DNA from: CAVWZH01 sp963765285
GTDB taxonomy: Bacteria; Acidobacteriota; Terriglobia; Terriglobales; Acidobacteriaceae
Direction of reading: 5' to 3'
NCBI GenBank assembly: GCA_963765285.1
Contig: CAVXVR010000003.1
Coordinates: 1,222,184-1,286,183 of the forward strand
Length of the DNA stretch: 64,000 bases
This document shows positions 17,563-26,720 of the stretch, in pieces. Made by a program: the position numbers and the translations under genes. Position 1 is the stretch's first letter, and the number at the start of each line of letters is the position of its first letter. Below the pieces are notes generated by a model, which made no database searches, had not been told where the DNA came from, and saw only the letters and a list, made by a program, of their open reading frames with translations.

Positions 17563-18843
17563 ATGCGCATTCTCATCGCAGAAGACGACGCTGCCCTGGC
17601 CAGTTTTGTGCGCAAGGGCCTGGAAGCCGAACACCATGCGGTGGATGTTTCAGCGGACGGCGAACAAACCCGGGCGATGGCGGCCGAGCTGAACTTCGAT
17701 CTGGTGGTGCTCGACTTGAGCTTGCCGCACCTGGATGGGGTTTCGATTCTACGCTTTCTGCGCACCCGCAAACCCAGCATGCCGATCCTGATTCTCACTG
17801 GCCGGAGCCGGATTGAGGACCGGGTGCAATGCCTCGATCTGGGAGCGGACGACTACTTGACCAAGCCGTTTTCGTTCAGTGAGCTTTCCGCTCGCATCCG
17901 CGCGTTGATGCGGCGCAGCCATTTGCCGGTGGAATCAGTGCTGGCAGTGGATGACCTGAAGCTGGACCGGGTGGAACGGCGCGTGGAGCGGGCGGGGAAG
18001 CGAATCGAACTTACTTCCAAGGAGTTTGCGCTGCTTGAGTACCTGATGCGCAACGCCGGGCGCCGCATCACCCGAGCCATGATTATCGAGCACGTGTGGA
18101 ATTTGTCGTTTGATACCTGCACGAATGTCGTGGATGTGTACGTGTTCGGCCGCTGGCAGCACGTGGACAGTGTGCGCGGGGCAGTGGTCGCGCTGGGCAT
18201 GCAACGCATGCGCGATATCGCGCTCTCCTGTTCGGTGTTGAGCCTCTTGCCGCGCGACACAGTCTCGTTCGATCCAGTGGTGTTTTGGGAACACTCCCTG
18301 GGATGCGCACTGGTGTGCCGCCAGTTCGCCCGCAAGATCGGGTTTGCCGATCCGGCCAAGGCCTACCTGGCAGGTTTGCTGCACGATATCGGCATCGTCG
18401 CCCACATTTGTGTCGCCCCCAAGGAGTTTGCCGCTGCCATGGAGATGGCCCGGCAACAGCACATCCCGCTGCATGAAGCGGAGGACACCGTGCTGGGCAT
18501 TAACCACGGTGAAAGTGGAGAGATGGTCGCACGCCGCTGGAAGTTTCCCGATGACATCATCGACGTCGTGGCCTGTCATCACGATCCCTTGAAGGCCAAA
18601 GGCCATCGTGCCCTGGTCGCAGTAACCGGCCTCAGTGATTTGCTCTGCCGGATGAGCGGCATGGGATACGGATATTCCGAGAACCGGCAAATCAATTTCC
18701 TGGAGCAGCCGGGCTTTGTTCTGCTGGTGAATGAATGTCCCCAATTGCGGGACTTCGACTGGGCCCGATTCACCTTTGAACTCGAGGCTTATATGGACGA
18801 AGTGCACGGGTTGGTGAGCCTGCTCTATCGCGCCACCGCATGA
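17563..18843 (+). CDS. Response regulator-HDOD chimera
   Basis: The ATG at 17563 starts the conserved MRILIAEDD. Residues 1-118 are a full receiver domain: acidic pocket ED (7-9), phosphoacceptor Asp51 in LVVLDLSLPHLDG, Lys101 in TKPF. Residues ~125-193 are an OmpR/PhoB-type winged helix up to NVVDVY, but the expected final strands (normally INYLRRKVD...VRGVGY) are absent. At about residue 195 it passes into the C-terminal part of an HDOD domain (VDSVRGAVVALGMQRMRDIAL, LLHDIGIVAH with HD at 274-275), lacking its first helices. One base separates it from cheB, so the two are coupled. DNA binding is doubtful. A real fusion or a deletion or assembly join are the alternatives. Confidence 0.8.
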   Translation: MRILIAEDDAALASFVRKGLEAEHHAVDVSADGEQTRAMAAELNFDLVVLDLSLPHLDGVSILRFLRTRKPSMPILILTGRSRIEDRVQCLDLGADDYLTKPFSFSELSARIRALMRRSHLPVESVLAVDDLKLDRVERRVERAGKRIELTSKEFALLEYLMRNAGRRITRAMIIEHVWNLSFDTCTNVVDVYVFGRWQHVDSVRGAVVALGMQRMRDIALSCSVLSLLPRDTVSFDPVVFWEHSLGCALVCRQFARKIGFADPAKAYLAGLLHDIGIVAHICVAPKEFAAAMEMARQQHIPLHEAEDTVLGINHGESGEMVARRWKFPDDIIDVVACHHDPLKAKGHRALVAVTGLSDLLCRMSGMGYGYSENRQINFLEQPGFVLLVNECPQLRDFDWARFTFELEAYMDEVHGLVSLLYRATA

Positions 18844-18844
18844 A

Positions 18845-19939
18845 ATGCCTCCGCCGGACGACAATTCGCGGCTGATTCGGGTGCTGGTGGCCGATGACAG
18901 CGCGTTCATGCGCACCGCAATCACCCGGATGATCGAATCCGATCCCGGGCTGCGGGTCAGTGGCACCGCGCAGACCGGCGCGGAAGCGCTCGAAAAGGTC
19001 AACTTTCTCCAGCCCGATGTGGTCACCCTCGACGTGGAAATGCCCGGCATGAACGGCCTGGACGCCTTGCGGTGCATCATGAAGGAGTCGCCGCGCCCGG
19101 TCATTATGGTAAGTTCGCTCACCCGCGAAGGCGCGGAAACCACTTTGGAAGCGCTGGCTTGCGGCGCGTTCGATTATGTTCCCAAGCAAAGTTCCTTCGT
19201 CGCCCTCGATATCGTAAAAATTCGAGAGGACTTGATTGGCAAGATCAAAGCCGCAGCCGCAAGCGGACGCCGACGCAAGCCGGGCGCCGGAGTCACTCGG
19301 ATTACGACTTCTCCTCCTCCGAAGACCCCGCCCCGCCGCCCGGCGCACATCACGCCCACGGTTGTCGCCTTGGGCACTTCTACCGGCGGGCCGAAGGCGC
19401 TGCAGGAAATCCTGCCTCTGCTGCCGGCCGACCTGCCAGTCGGAGTGCTGATTGTGCAACACATGCCGCTGGGGTTCACCGGCCCGTTCGCGCGCCGTCT
19501 GAATGATTTGTGCCAGATTGAGGTGTGCGAAGCGGAAAACGACACTGCCATAGAGGCGGGCACGGTCTACATCGCACCCGCAGGCCAGCACATGACTGTC
19601 TATCGCCACACTCCGGCTCAGTACGCGATCCGTCTATCGCATCTTCCGGAAAAAACCCTACACACCCCTTCCGTCGACGTGATGATGCGCTCCGTGGCCG
19701 AAACTTTTCGGGCGGCCGCTATGGGCGTCATCATGACTGGCATGGGTTCTGACGGCTTGGAGGGCATGCGCGCGATTGTGCATGAGGGCGGCGTCACTCT
19801 GGGGCAAGACGAAGCCAGTTGCGCCGTCTACGGCATGCCCCGCGCCTGCGCTGAGAACGGGCTGTTGCAAAAAGTCGTGAGCTTGCCCCATATTCCCGAG
19901 CAGATCATGCATGCTACCCAATATCGGCCCCGGCACTAA
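18845..19939 (+). CDS. cheB: Protein-glutamate methylesterase/glutaminase CheB
   Basis: A 364-residue protein of normal length and order. The receiver domain spans about 11-130 with phosphoacceptor Asp63 in VVTLDVEMPGMNG; a Lys/Arg/Pro-rich linker covers 140-170; the CheB catalytic domain has Ser179 in GTSTGG, His206 in VQHMP and Asp303 in MTGMGSDG. It removes methyl groups from chemoreceptor glutamates or deamidates glutamines in the cytoplasm. It starts one base after the HDOD chimera stop, and no CheR, CheA or receptor gene is in view, so its partners lie elsewhere. Its 3' end overlaps the convergent receiver gene by 26 bases. Confidence 0.95.
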   Translation: MPPPDDNSRLIRVLVADDSAFMRTAITRMIESDPGLRVSGTAQTGAEALEKVNFLQPDVVTLDVEMPGMNGLDALRCIMKESPRPVIMVSSLTREGAETTLEALACGAFDYVPKQSSFVALDIVKIREDLIGKIKAAAASGRRRKPGAGVTRITTSPPPKTPPRRPAHITPTVVALGTSTGGPKALQEILPLLPADLPVGVLIVQHMPLGFTGPFARRLNDLCQIEVCEAENDTAIEAGTVYIAPAGQHMTVYRHTPAQYAIRLSHLPEKTLHTPSVDVMMRSVAETFRAAAMGVIMTGMGSDGLEGMRAIVHEGGVTLGQDEASCAVYGMPRACAENGLLQKVVSLPHIPEQIMHATQYRPRH

Positions 19940-20405
19940 ACTCAGACTGCACGCGGTTCGTTTTCCCCAAAGCCTGCCTTACCGCTCTCAACAGGGACTC
20001 CCGGCTAAATGGCTTGGCCAGATATAACGTACCCCCGTTGGGCTGGTTTCGGGTCACGACATTTTCCGGATAGCCAGAAATAAAGATAGTCCTCAGGTCC
20101 GCGCACTGGCCCGCGAGTTCCTCCCACAACTCGTGCCCGTTGCGGTCCGGCAACACTACGTCGGTAATCAGCAGGTCCGGCTTTCCCCGCTCTTCGCGGA
20201 ACGCCTGGGTGGCTTGGCTGGCAGTTCGCGCCTCGATCACGCGAAAGCCCGCAGCACCGAGCACCTGGTGAGTCACTTCCCGGACCATGCCCTCATCCTC
20301 CACCAGCAGAATGGTTTCGCAGGTTTGCACATAGCAGGAGCGCGAGTGTGATACGTCCCAAGCAAGTTCGCGCCCCACTTCCGCACCGCCGTTAGCTTGA
20401 TCCAA
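19914..20405 (-). CDS. Stand-alone receiver (CheY-like) response regulator
   Basis: A 163-residue protein. A ~30-residue N-terminal extension precedes a complete receiver domain: ILLVEDEG, phosphoacceptor Asp82 in LLITDVVLPDRNG, SGYPE, and Lys in YLAKPFS. There is no output domain. The TTG start at 20405 is supported by GGGAGG five to six bases upstream on the minus strand. The GYPE-type sequence resembles receivers that work with hybrid histidine kinases. It converges with and overlaps cheB by 26 bases. Partner kinase unknown. Confidence 0.8.
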   Translation of the reverse strand: MDQANGGAEVGRELAWDVSHSRSCYVQTCETILLVEDEGMVREVTHQVLGAAGFRVIEARTASQATQAFREERGKPDLLITDVVLPDRNGHELWEELAGQCADLRTIFISGYPENVVTRNQPNGGTLYLAKPFSRESLLRAVRQALGKTNRVQSEFSAGADIG

Positions 20406-20611
20406 CTTTTCCTCCCACGCTCACTCGTGGAGGTTGCATCTCGATTTCCAACTCGAGTTCAGACTCTGAGATAGCTTGCCCTTCTGAATCACAAGGATTT
20501 GCAGCCGTTTGGAAACCTAGACGGGGTGAATATGCGCTGGTTCCTCCCGCTACAGGAATCATTTCGGGAACGACGGGTGGCCTTTCGGGAACGTTGCCGG
20601 ATCTGGGCGTT

Positions 20612-23257
20612 CTATCGCAGCCGAGTCAACACTGTATGGTAAGGATCGAGCACGGCCCTTCGTGCCCCTGCAGGCGCGGAGAAGTGAAAGCTGCTTTCCT
20701 GGCCGTCCGCCAATACCACTCCCAGCAGGATGGCCTTGTTGCCCAACGCGGCGTAAACCGGCACTGCCGTTACCAGGTCTTTTGGAGCCTCACTCTGCAG
20801 GATGGTGCCACTGACAACCGTCGACCCCGGCTTATCGTTGTACTTCACGTTCTCTAATTCCAGACGGGGCAGCGCCGTACCGTTCACCCATCCCTCATAA
20901 AACCAATCCAGCGATTTACGCCCTTCAAACCATAGCGAAGGCGGCAGATCCTCCTCGAACACCTTGAGCACTTCTCGGGTCGTGACCGGCCTTCCCTGGT
21001 ATCGTTCCCGCAGTTTACGGAGCGCACGGGCAAAGGGTTCGTCCACCAGTCGCGCCTCCGAAACTTCCGATACGTGGGCCTTGCCGCTGCGTGAACCGTC
21101 GAGCATCATGTTCCGCAACATGTGAAACAACCAGGTGCCGCGCCCGTAACTGATCGCCTCGTAGCCGTCCGGAAAATGCGAACTAGTGAGGCGCGTACCT
21201 AGCGTCACCGGACCAGCATCTGCCAGCACCACACCATCTTTGTCTGTCGTGAGCAGATCACCGCGGTACTTTTCCAGAACCGCGTGGAATTTGCGCGAGT
21301 CCTGCGATTCCAAAAGCATCAACGAGCTGTAATTTGCCAGCGCTTCCACCAGCCACTGGTCGCGATAGCCGCCCCATGTCACCAGATCACCCCACCATTG
21401 GTGAGCGGTCTCGTGCCCAATCACGATGTTGCTCAGGCTCCGGTCCACTTCCGAAAGCCGCAGCTGGGCTTTCTCGTCGTTGGTCAGGAAAGAAAAGCTG
21501 GAAAGGAAAATCAACGAAGGCCATCCCTGGCTGACGTTGCCGGGCAGTTGGGTCAGCGCCAGGCTGGAGTATGGGTATGGCCCAAAGCGCCGGGAAAAGA
21601 ACTCGATGGCCCGCGCGGAAGTGTCCGCTACACCCTGGGCATTGCGAGCGGGGGAGGGCGGTGGCGGCGGAATGGTTACCCCTCCCAGGTGCGGCCGGAA
21701 AACTGATGGAAAACCGGGATCCCCTCGAGGCATCGCTTTATCCGGGGCTTTCGGAAAGGATTTCTCCACGCCGTGTGTGGCGTAGGCTTCCACCACAACA
21801 TCTCCTGCGTGCGCACCCGCCCGGGTATACTTGCCAAGATTGAAGCCCGCAACCGGAATCGGCCGTTCGGACACCCAGCGATTTACCTGTTCTCCGGGGA
21901 CGTTCTCCGGGAACTCCGGCTTGCCTTGAGCTGTCGCCGGCGGCTGCACGTCCGTGCGTTTGCCCGTAGCCACCAGCGTCCAGCCTTGGGGAAAGTGAAA
22001 TTCCAGATCATAGTTCGACATTCCCAAACCACGGTTCGGATACCACGTACCCCGAGCCCCAACATAGAGCAAACCGTCGCCCGCTTCCGAAAGCACTTCT
22101 CCCCCATAAGAGAAGTGCAGATCGATTTTTTCCCCATCGCGCAGCGGTCGCGCAAACACCAGCGCAACCAGATCGTTCCCCTTCCGCGAAAGCTGCGTAC
22201 CTTCGAGCGACGGGTTGTGAATAAATTCCAACGGGAGACCGTGAGCCTCCACCTGCTTCACGACAAGGAACCTCGACAACTCAAATAACAAGGTGCGCTC
22301 TCCACCGCGATTTACGTCCATTTGCAGCCACGCATCCGCATCCAGCGTCAATGGAGGCTTGACCCGCGCGCGGATGCGAAAGCTGGAGATCTCAACCCCG
22401 TCATTTCCCTCCTGTGCGTTAGCGCCACTGCCGGAACCCTGGGGATGTCCCGCTTGCCGTCCCGAGGCAAACTGTGTCCAGACGTCGTAGTAGGTCATGC
22501 CCTCAGCGACCCGCGTCTGTCCGACCCATACCGGCTCGGCAGCTGTGTTGTCGTAGAAAACGTCAAATGGCCCGAGCTTCCTTCCCTGCAAACGAGCATG
22601 CAAAATGCGATCGCCGGCGGATTTGGTCGCATTGTTTCCCGCCGGCCCCGGCGACCCGGCCACCGGTAAATACCGGCTGAACGTCACCAGCAGCCGGAGC
22701 GCATCAGGCTGCGCAAGATTCTTTGCAGTCTCATTCCACTGGGCAATAAATTCCGCAGCATCGTCGGTGGGCAAGAGCGAGGGTTCCAGATCGGCAAAGG
22801 TATCGTCGTTGAAGCGAAAATAGGCGGTGACGAAGCTCTCCTCCAGGATCGCAGCCCCGGTGAACAACGCCATCGATCCCCGTTCCGCCTGATTCGGAGG
22901 TACCAGCAGGACTTCCCCCTGGCCTTCAAAAAAAGCCCCGGTGATCCGGCCTTCCACATCTTCGGTAAAGGCAATCGTGCCATCATCTAGAGTGATGTGG
23001 CAGGCGTCGCGGTCGATCACCGCCTCCCGGATTTTGTACACGCGGGATTTGTCCAAGCCCACGGTTCGCAGTTGCTGGTAGAGCACTTCCGCGGAGTTCG
23101 ACCGCAGGGGCTGGGCTTCTCCGGCGGTTCTCGGCGTTGCTGTTCCCGGACCAGGCGCGGTCTGGCCCCACGTCGCCGCCGCAAGAAGAAGGACGACCGA
23201 GAGCAACGCCTCTGCCGTCAGCTTCTTACCGCATATCCCTCTCATTACCTTGGTCAC
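20612..23257 (-). CDS. Secreted M1-family zinc metallopeptidase-like protein
   Basis: An 881-residue protein (GTG start 23257; ATG at 23245 is an alternative) with a signal peptide ending near TWGQ. The N-terminal half is beta-rich. The gluzincin site is intact: HETAHQWWGD (H615, E616, H619) and Glu638 in WLVEALANYSS, the HExxH-x18-E spacing of M1 aminopeptidases. The usual GAMEN motif is not obvious; LTQLPGNVSQGWPSLIFLS occupies its place, so it may be a non-classical M1 member. Predicted periplasmic or surface peptidase. Only 38 bases separate it from a divergent gene for another zinc peptidase. Confidence 0.8.
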   Translation of the reverse strand: MTKVMRGICGKKLTAEALLSVVLLLAAATWGQTAPGPGTATPRTAGEAQPLRSNSAEVLYQQLRTVGLDKSRVYKIREAVIDRDACHITLDDGTIAFTEDVEGRITGAFFEGQGEVLLVPPNQAERGSMALFTGAAILEESFVTAYFRFNDDTFADLEPSLLPTDDAAEFIAQWNETAKNLAQPDALRLLVTFSRYLPVAGSPGPAGNNATKSAGDRILHARLQGRKLGPFDVFYDNTAAEPVWVGQTRVAEGMTYYDVWTQFASGRQAGHPQGSGSGANAQEGNDGVEISSFRIRARVKPPLTLDADAWLQMDVNRGGERTLLFELSRFLVVKQVEAHGLPLEFIHNPSLEGTQLSRKGNDLVALVFARPLRDGEKIDLHFSYGGEVLSEAGDGLLYVGARGTWYPNRGLGMSNYDLEFHFPQGWTLVATGKRTDVQPPATAQGKPEFPENVPGEQVNRWVSERPIPVAGFNLGKYTRAGAHAGDVVVEAYATHGVEKSFPKAPDKAMPRGDPGFPSVFRPHLGGVTIPPPPPSPARNAQGVADTSARAIEFFSRRFGPYPYSSLALTQLPGNVSQGWPSLIFLSSFSFLTNDEKAQLRLSEVDRSLSNIVIGHETAHQWWGDLVTWGGYRDQWLVEALANYSSLMLLESQDSRKFHAVLEKYRGDLLTTDKDGVVLADAGPVTLGTRLTSSHFPDGYEAISYGRGTWLFHMLRNMMLDGSRSGKAHVSEVSEARLVDEPFARALRKLRERYQGRPVTTREVLKVFEEDLPPSLWFEGRKSLDWFYEGWVNGTALPRLELENVKYNDKPGSTVVSGTILQSEAPKDLVTAVPVYAALGNKAILLGVVLADGQESSFHFSAPAGARRAVLDPYHTVLTRLR

Positions 23258-23295
23258 GTATTCCCGAACTCCGCCTATTGCTAGAATGCGCCCTT

Positions 23296-24738
23296 GTGCG
23301 GGCCTGTGTCACTTCTTCTCTATTGTCTCTCAGCCTGATGCTGTTGGTCTCGGGCGGAACCCGCGCGTGGGCTGACGTCATTCATCTCAAGAACGGGCGC
23401 ACCATCTGGGCCGACCACGTCCGTGAAACCGGCAATCATATTGAGTACGACATTGGCGAGGACTCGTACGCCATTCCCAAGTCCATCGTGGATCGCGTCG
23501 AGGCCGGCGGCGCACCGCCCGAGTATTCTTCCTCGGCTCCCCATGGCGTGGACCTCGAGGGCGCCTCGCAACTGGCCGCGGCCGGCAGCCTTAAGAATGA
23601 GAGTGCGCTCGGCGAGCAAATTATCGTCAATGATCGTGTGGACGCTGACGCCCTAACGGCGCTCGAGCGAAAAGGCGATGACAATGTAACCGCAGCCGGC
23701 TATCTGGTCGCTGCGAAACATGAATTCGAGAAAGGCAATCTGCCCCAGGCTCGCACCCATTTTGAAGCTGCCTTGCATTTTGCCCCGGATAACCCAACCA
23801 TCCTGAACTACTACGTTGCGCTACTACTGCGAAGCGGCAACCCATCCGGAGCGCTGCATTACGCCGAGCACGCCGTGCGGGTCGCGCCCAACTCGCCCGA
23901 TACTCTGGCCATGCTGGGATACGCCCAATTTGCCGCCGATCATACGCCTGAGGCGATTCGCAGCTGGAAGCGCTCGCTCGAACTCCGGCCCGATGCAAAT
24001 TTGCAGCAGCATCTGGAGAAAGCGGAACGTGAGGCCACCGCAGAAACTGACTTTTCGCAGCGCGAGAGCAGCCATTTCGTCCTGCACTACGAAGGCAAGC
24101 AGACCTCGGAAGTGTTCCGCCATCAGCTGGTCTCAGTTCTCGAATCGGAGTATGACGACCTGGTTCGCTCCCTAGGCATCGCTCCGCGCGAAAATATTTC
24201 GGTATTTCTCTATACCGAGCAAGCCTTCTTCGACGTGACGCAATCTCCCTCATGGGCAGGCGCGGTGAATGACGGCAAATTGCGGATTCCAATTCAGGGT
24301 ATGACCTCAGTGACGCCCGAACTGGCGCGCGTCCTCAAGCATGAGCTGACGCATTCTTTCGTCAACCAGCTCTCCGGCGGACGCTGCCCGCAATGGCTTA
24401 ACGAAGGCATCGCGCAGGCGATGGAACCGAAGTCTCTCAATTCCCACGGACGCCTGCTGGCCCAGCTCTTTCATGCCGACCGCGAGATCCCACTCAACGC
24501 CCTCGAAGGCAGCTTCATGAATTTCTCCGGCATACAGGCAGTCGTGGCTTACGATGAATCGCTCGCTGCCGTGCAATACATCGATGATACGTACGGGATG
24601 AGCGATTTGCAGCGCATTCTGCAAAGGCTGGGGCAAGGCAGTTCGACCGAAGCCGCGCTGCGTAGCACGATCCATTCTGATTACGGGGAACTACAAACCG
24701 AAGTAGGCAAGTACCTGGCAAACAAGTACGGGAATTAG
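23296..24738 (+). CDS. Secreted TPR protein with peptidase-MA-type gluzincin domain
   Basis: The GTG at 23296 gives a good signal peptide (LLSLSLMLLVSGGTRAWA) with cleavage before DVIHLKNG, leaving a 480-residue precursor. Residues ~30-70 resemble a small beta domain (IHLKNGRTIWADHV). TPR repeats occupy ~130-250. The C-terminal half is a peptidase MA-like domain with HELTH (H349-H353) and Glu370 in WLNEGIAQ, a zinc-binding set. Predicted to act in the periplasm on unknown peptides. It is divergent from the M1-like peptidase with almost no intergenic space, which suggests shared control. Confidence 0.75.
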   Translation: MRACVTSSLLSLSLMLLVSGGTRAWADVIHLKNGRTIWADHVRETGNHIEYDIGEDSYAIPKSIVDRVEAGGAPPEYSSSAPHGVDLEGASQLAAAGSLKNESALGEQIIVNDRVDADALTALERKGDDNVTAAGYLVAAKHEFEKGNLPQARTHFEAALHFAPDNPTILNYYVALLLRSGNPSGALHYAEHAVRVAPNSPDTLAMLGYAQFAADHTPEAIRSWKRSLELRPDANLQQHLEKAEREATAETDFSQRESSHFVLHYEGKQTSEVFRHQLVSVLESEYDDLVRSLGIAPRENISVFLYTEQAFFDVTQSPSWAGAVNDGKLRIPIQGMTSVTPELARVLKHELTHSFVNQLSGGRCPQWLNEGIAQAMEPKSLNSHGRLLAQLFHADREIPLNALEGSFMNFSGIQAVVAYDESLAAVQYIDDTYGMSDLQRILQRLGQGSSTEAALRSTIHSDYGELQTEVGKYLANKYGN

Positions 24739-24765
24739 ACCCCCATCCTGTTTGGATTTTGGGAA

Positions 24766-24819
24766 GGGCACGGCTTCAGCCGTGCCGGTCAGAGCCAATA
24801 AACACGCGGGCTTTAGCCC
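24766..24819. repeat. REP-like double hairpin
   Basis: Perfect hairpin GGCACGGC-TTCA-GCCGTGCC (24767-24786) followed by GGGCT-TT-AGCCC (24808-24819), between two convergent genes. The same style of element (GCCCGGCAC hairpins) surrounds the transposase at 33 kb. It may also help terminate both genes, but there is no T-run. Confidence 0.6.
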
Positions 24820-24830
24820 CTGAGGCCCCT

Positions 24831-25850
24831 CTACTCAATCTGCACGAGGCCGCTAGCCGGGGAACCCGCCGCCACAGGGTGCTGCGGCGCTCTCCACGAA
24901 TCGAAAATCGAAACCTGATGCACGCAGGAAACCGTGCAATGCGGGGCGCAGGGCTTTTCTGCAACGTACTCGCGGCGAACATCTGCCAGCGTGTAGGTCG
25001 CGAGCGGAACTCCCGGATATCCGCGCTGCTGCGAACAGTAATGCACCAGCCCGTCCTCGCAAATGTAGAGATAACGCGCCCCTGCCCGGCAGCGCCACTG
25101 GTTCGGTCGCCCCTGGGCAATGTTGTCCTGAAACGCGTTCACCCGCGTGAAGCTGCGTTTTTCCATCGCTTTCATCTCGTGATAGACACGGCGTTCTTCG
25201 TCCTTCAGCGGCTGAAGCTGGCCCTCGCCATCGTGAATGATGCCGATCGTGGAACTGAAACCCAGCTCCAGCGCGCGTTTCCCGATGACCAGCGCATCCT
25301 GCGGATTATGTACTCCGCCGCCCACCACAGAATTAATGTTCACGTGAAAATCAGCATGCTCCGCCAAAAGCTCGAGTTTCTTGTCGAGAACCTTGAGGCT
25401 CTTCTTGGAAACCTCATCCGGCGTAACGTTGTCGATCGAAATCTGCAACCATTCGAGTCCCGCGCGGTTCAACCGCTCGATGCGATCCGCAACCAGCAGA
25501 TATCCGTTGGTGATCAGTCCCGCGATCATGCCCCGCTTGCGGATGTGCCGAATCACCTCGTCCAGCTCAGGGTGCAGCAGCGGCTCGCCACCTGAAATCG
25601 TGATGATCGACGTCCCCAGCTCGGCAAGTTTGTCCAGCCGCCGGAACAGATCTTCGGTCGGAACCGGCTTCGAGAAATCATCGTACTCATTGCAATACGT
25701 GCAGGAGAGATTGCACCGCCGGATAGGAATGATGTGCGCCAGCACGGGATGGTCGGTCGACGCGAACCCGCGTATGAACATCCGCGCTCCGCGCAAATTG
25801 CGGTGCAGCGCCTTCAAATTACGGCGCAAAATTGTACGACTGGTGGGCAT
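24831..25850 (-). CDS. Radical SAM protein with Cys-rich C-terminal region
   Basis: The ATG at 25850 (MPTSRTILRRN) is preferred; a TTG at 25877 would add nine residues. Numbering from that longer form, Cys55, Cys59 and Cys62 in CNLSCTYC bind the SAM [4Fe-4S] cluster, GGEP at 96-99 binds SAM, and the TIM-barrel strands run to about 250. The C-terminus has six more Cys (263, 273, 281, 310, 314, 318) arranged like a SPASM-type auxiliary cluster domain. Such enzymes modify peptides or small metabolites or act as maturases. No precursor peptide or partner enzyme is adjacent, so substrate is unknown. Confidence 0.8.
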   Translation of the reverse strand: MPTSRTILRRNLKALHRNLRGARMFIRGFASTDHPVLAHIIPIRRCNLSCTYCNEYDDFSKPVPTEDLFRRLDKLAELGTSIITISGGEPLLHPELDEVIRHIRKRGMIAGLITNGYLLVADRIERLNRAGLEWLQISIDNVTPDEVSKKSLKVLDKKLELLAEHADFHVNINSVVGGGVHNPQDALVIGKRALELGFSSTIGIIHDGEGQLQPLKDEERRVYHEMKAMEKRSFTRVNAFQDNIAQGRPNQWRCRAGARYLYICEDGLVHYCSQQRGYPGVPLATYTLADVRREYVAEKPCAPHCTVSCVHQVSIFDSWRAPQHPVAAGSPASGLVQIE

Positions 25851-25952
25851 ATTTGCGATGTCTATATTAGAACACAAGGAAACGCCGCAAGTGCCACTTC
25901 CGTCACTGGTTGGAGCGTTTTGAACACTAAATGGAGATGTTAAGCAACAACT

Positions 25953-25983
25953 GTGTGGCGCCGGGTCTTAGACCCGGCCACAC
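25953..25983. repeat. Intergenic stem-loop
   Basis: GTGTGG-c-GCCGGGTC (25953-25967), loop TTA, GACCCGGC (25971-25978) then CACAC (to 25983): a nearly perfect 13-bp stem 15 bases beyond the racemase stop. It may be a terminator without a T-run for the minus-strand racemase, or a REP-type repeat. Confidence 0.5.
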
Positions 25984-25998
25984 TGAACCCGACAACGA

Positions 25999-26688
25999 TC
26001 AACTTACAGCTTTCTTCACGGCCGCTTTCGCCAGCAATCGCGTCGAATCCAGCGTCGGCAACTGCGACGACTCCGGTGTCACCAGCAGCGGAATCTCCGT
26101 GCAGCCCAGCACCACCGCATCGCACCCCTCGCCCGCCAGCATGCGGATCACTTCCTTAAAGTAAGCCAACGCCCGCGGCTTGAACTGCCCCTTCACCAGT
26201 TCGTCCATGATGATCCGGTTGATCTCTTCGCGCTCCTGCGGGCCGGGGATGCGGTACTCGAGTCCCGCTGCCTTTAGCTTCTCCGGATACACCGGACCTT
26301 CCATCAGATAACGCGTTCCCGTCACTCCCAATCGCTTGTAACCATGTCGCAAAGCTTCCTTTGCCACTTCCCGCGCAATGTGCAGCCAGGGCCGCGGCGA
26401 GCGATGCTCGACCAGATCAAACGCCTGATGGATGGTGTTATCCGGACAAATCAGGAAGTCGGCACCGGCTTTCGCCAGCTTGTCCGCCGAAGAGAGCATC
26501 AACTCCGCCACGCCCGCCCAATCGTTGGCGTAAATACAATTCATGTAACGCGCCAACGGATAGTTGTGCATGGAAACTTCCGGATGATTGTGCTCCCCCA
26601 GAAGCGCCTCGCCTTCAAGCGCAATGCTGCGATAGCAGAGAGCCGCACCCTCCGCGCTGCAAGCGACAATTCCGATGTGTTGCGGCAT
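25999..26688 (-). CDS. Aspartate/glutamate racemase family protein
   Basis: Start chosen at the ATG at 26688 (MPQHIGIVACSAEGA), giving 229 residues, the normal size; an upstream in-frame start at 26727 falls in repeat DNA. Two half-domains each carry a catalytic cysteine: ICPDNTIHQ (first, with a Pro-Asp insertion relative to the common ACNTAH) and VLGCTEIPLL (second). PLP-independent racemases of this family interconvert L- and D-Asp or Glu or related acids in the cytoplasm; the exact substrate is not decided by sequence. Same direction as the downstream-lying radical SAM gene, separated by a hairpin. Confidence 0.85.
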   Translation of the reverse strand: MPQHIGIVACSAEGAALCYRSIALEGEALLGEHNHPEVSMHNYPLARYMNCIYANDWAGVAELMLSSADKLAKAGADFLICPDNTIHQAFDLVEHRSPRPWLHIAREVAKEALRHGYKRLGVTGTRYLMEGPVYPEKLKAAGLEYRIPGPQEREEINRIIMDELVKGQFKPRALAYFKEVIRMLAGEGCDAVVLGCTEIPLLVTPESSQLPTLDSTRLLAKAAVKKAVS

Positions 26689-26720
26689 GGCTGAACTCAA
26701 ATTGCTGAAACCTGTGTTGC

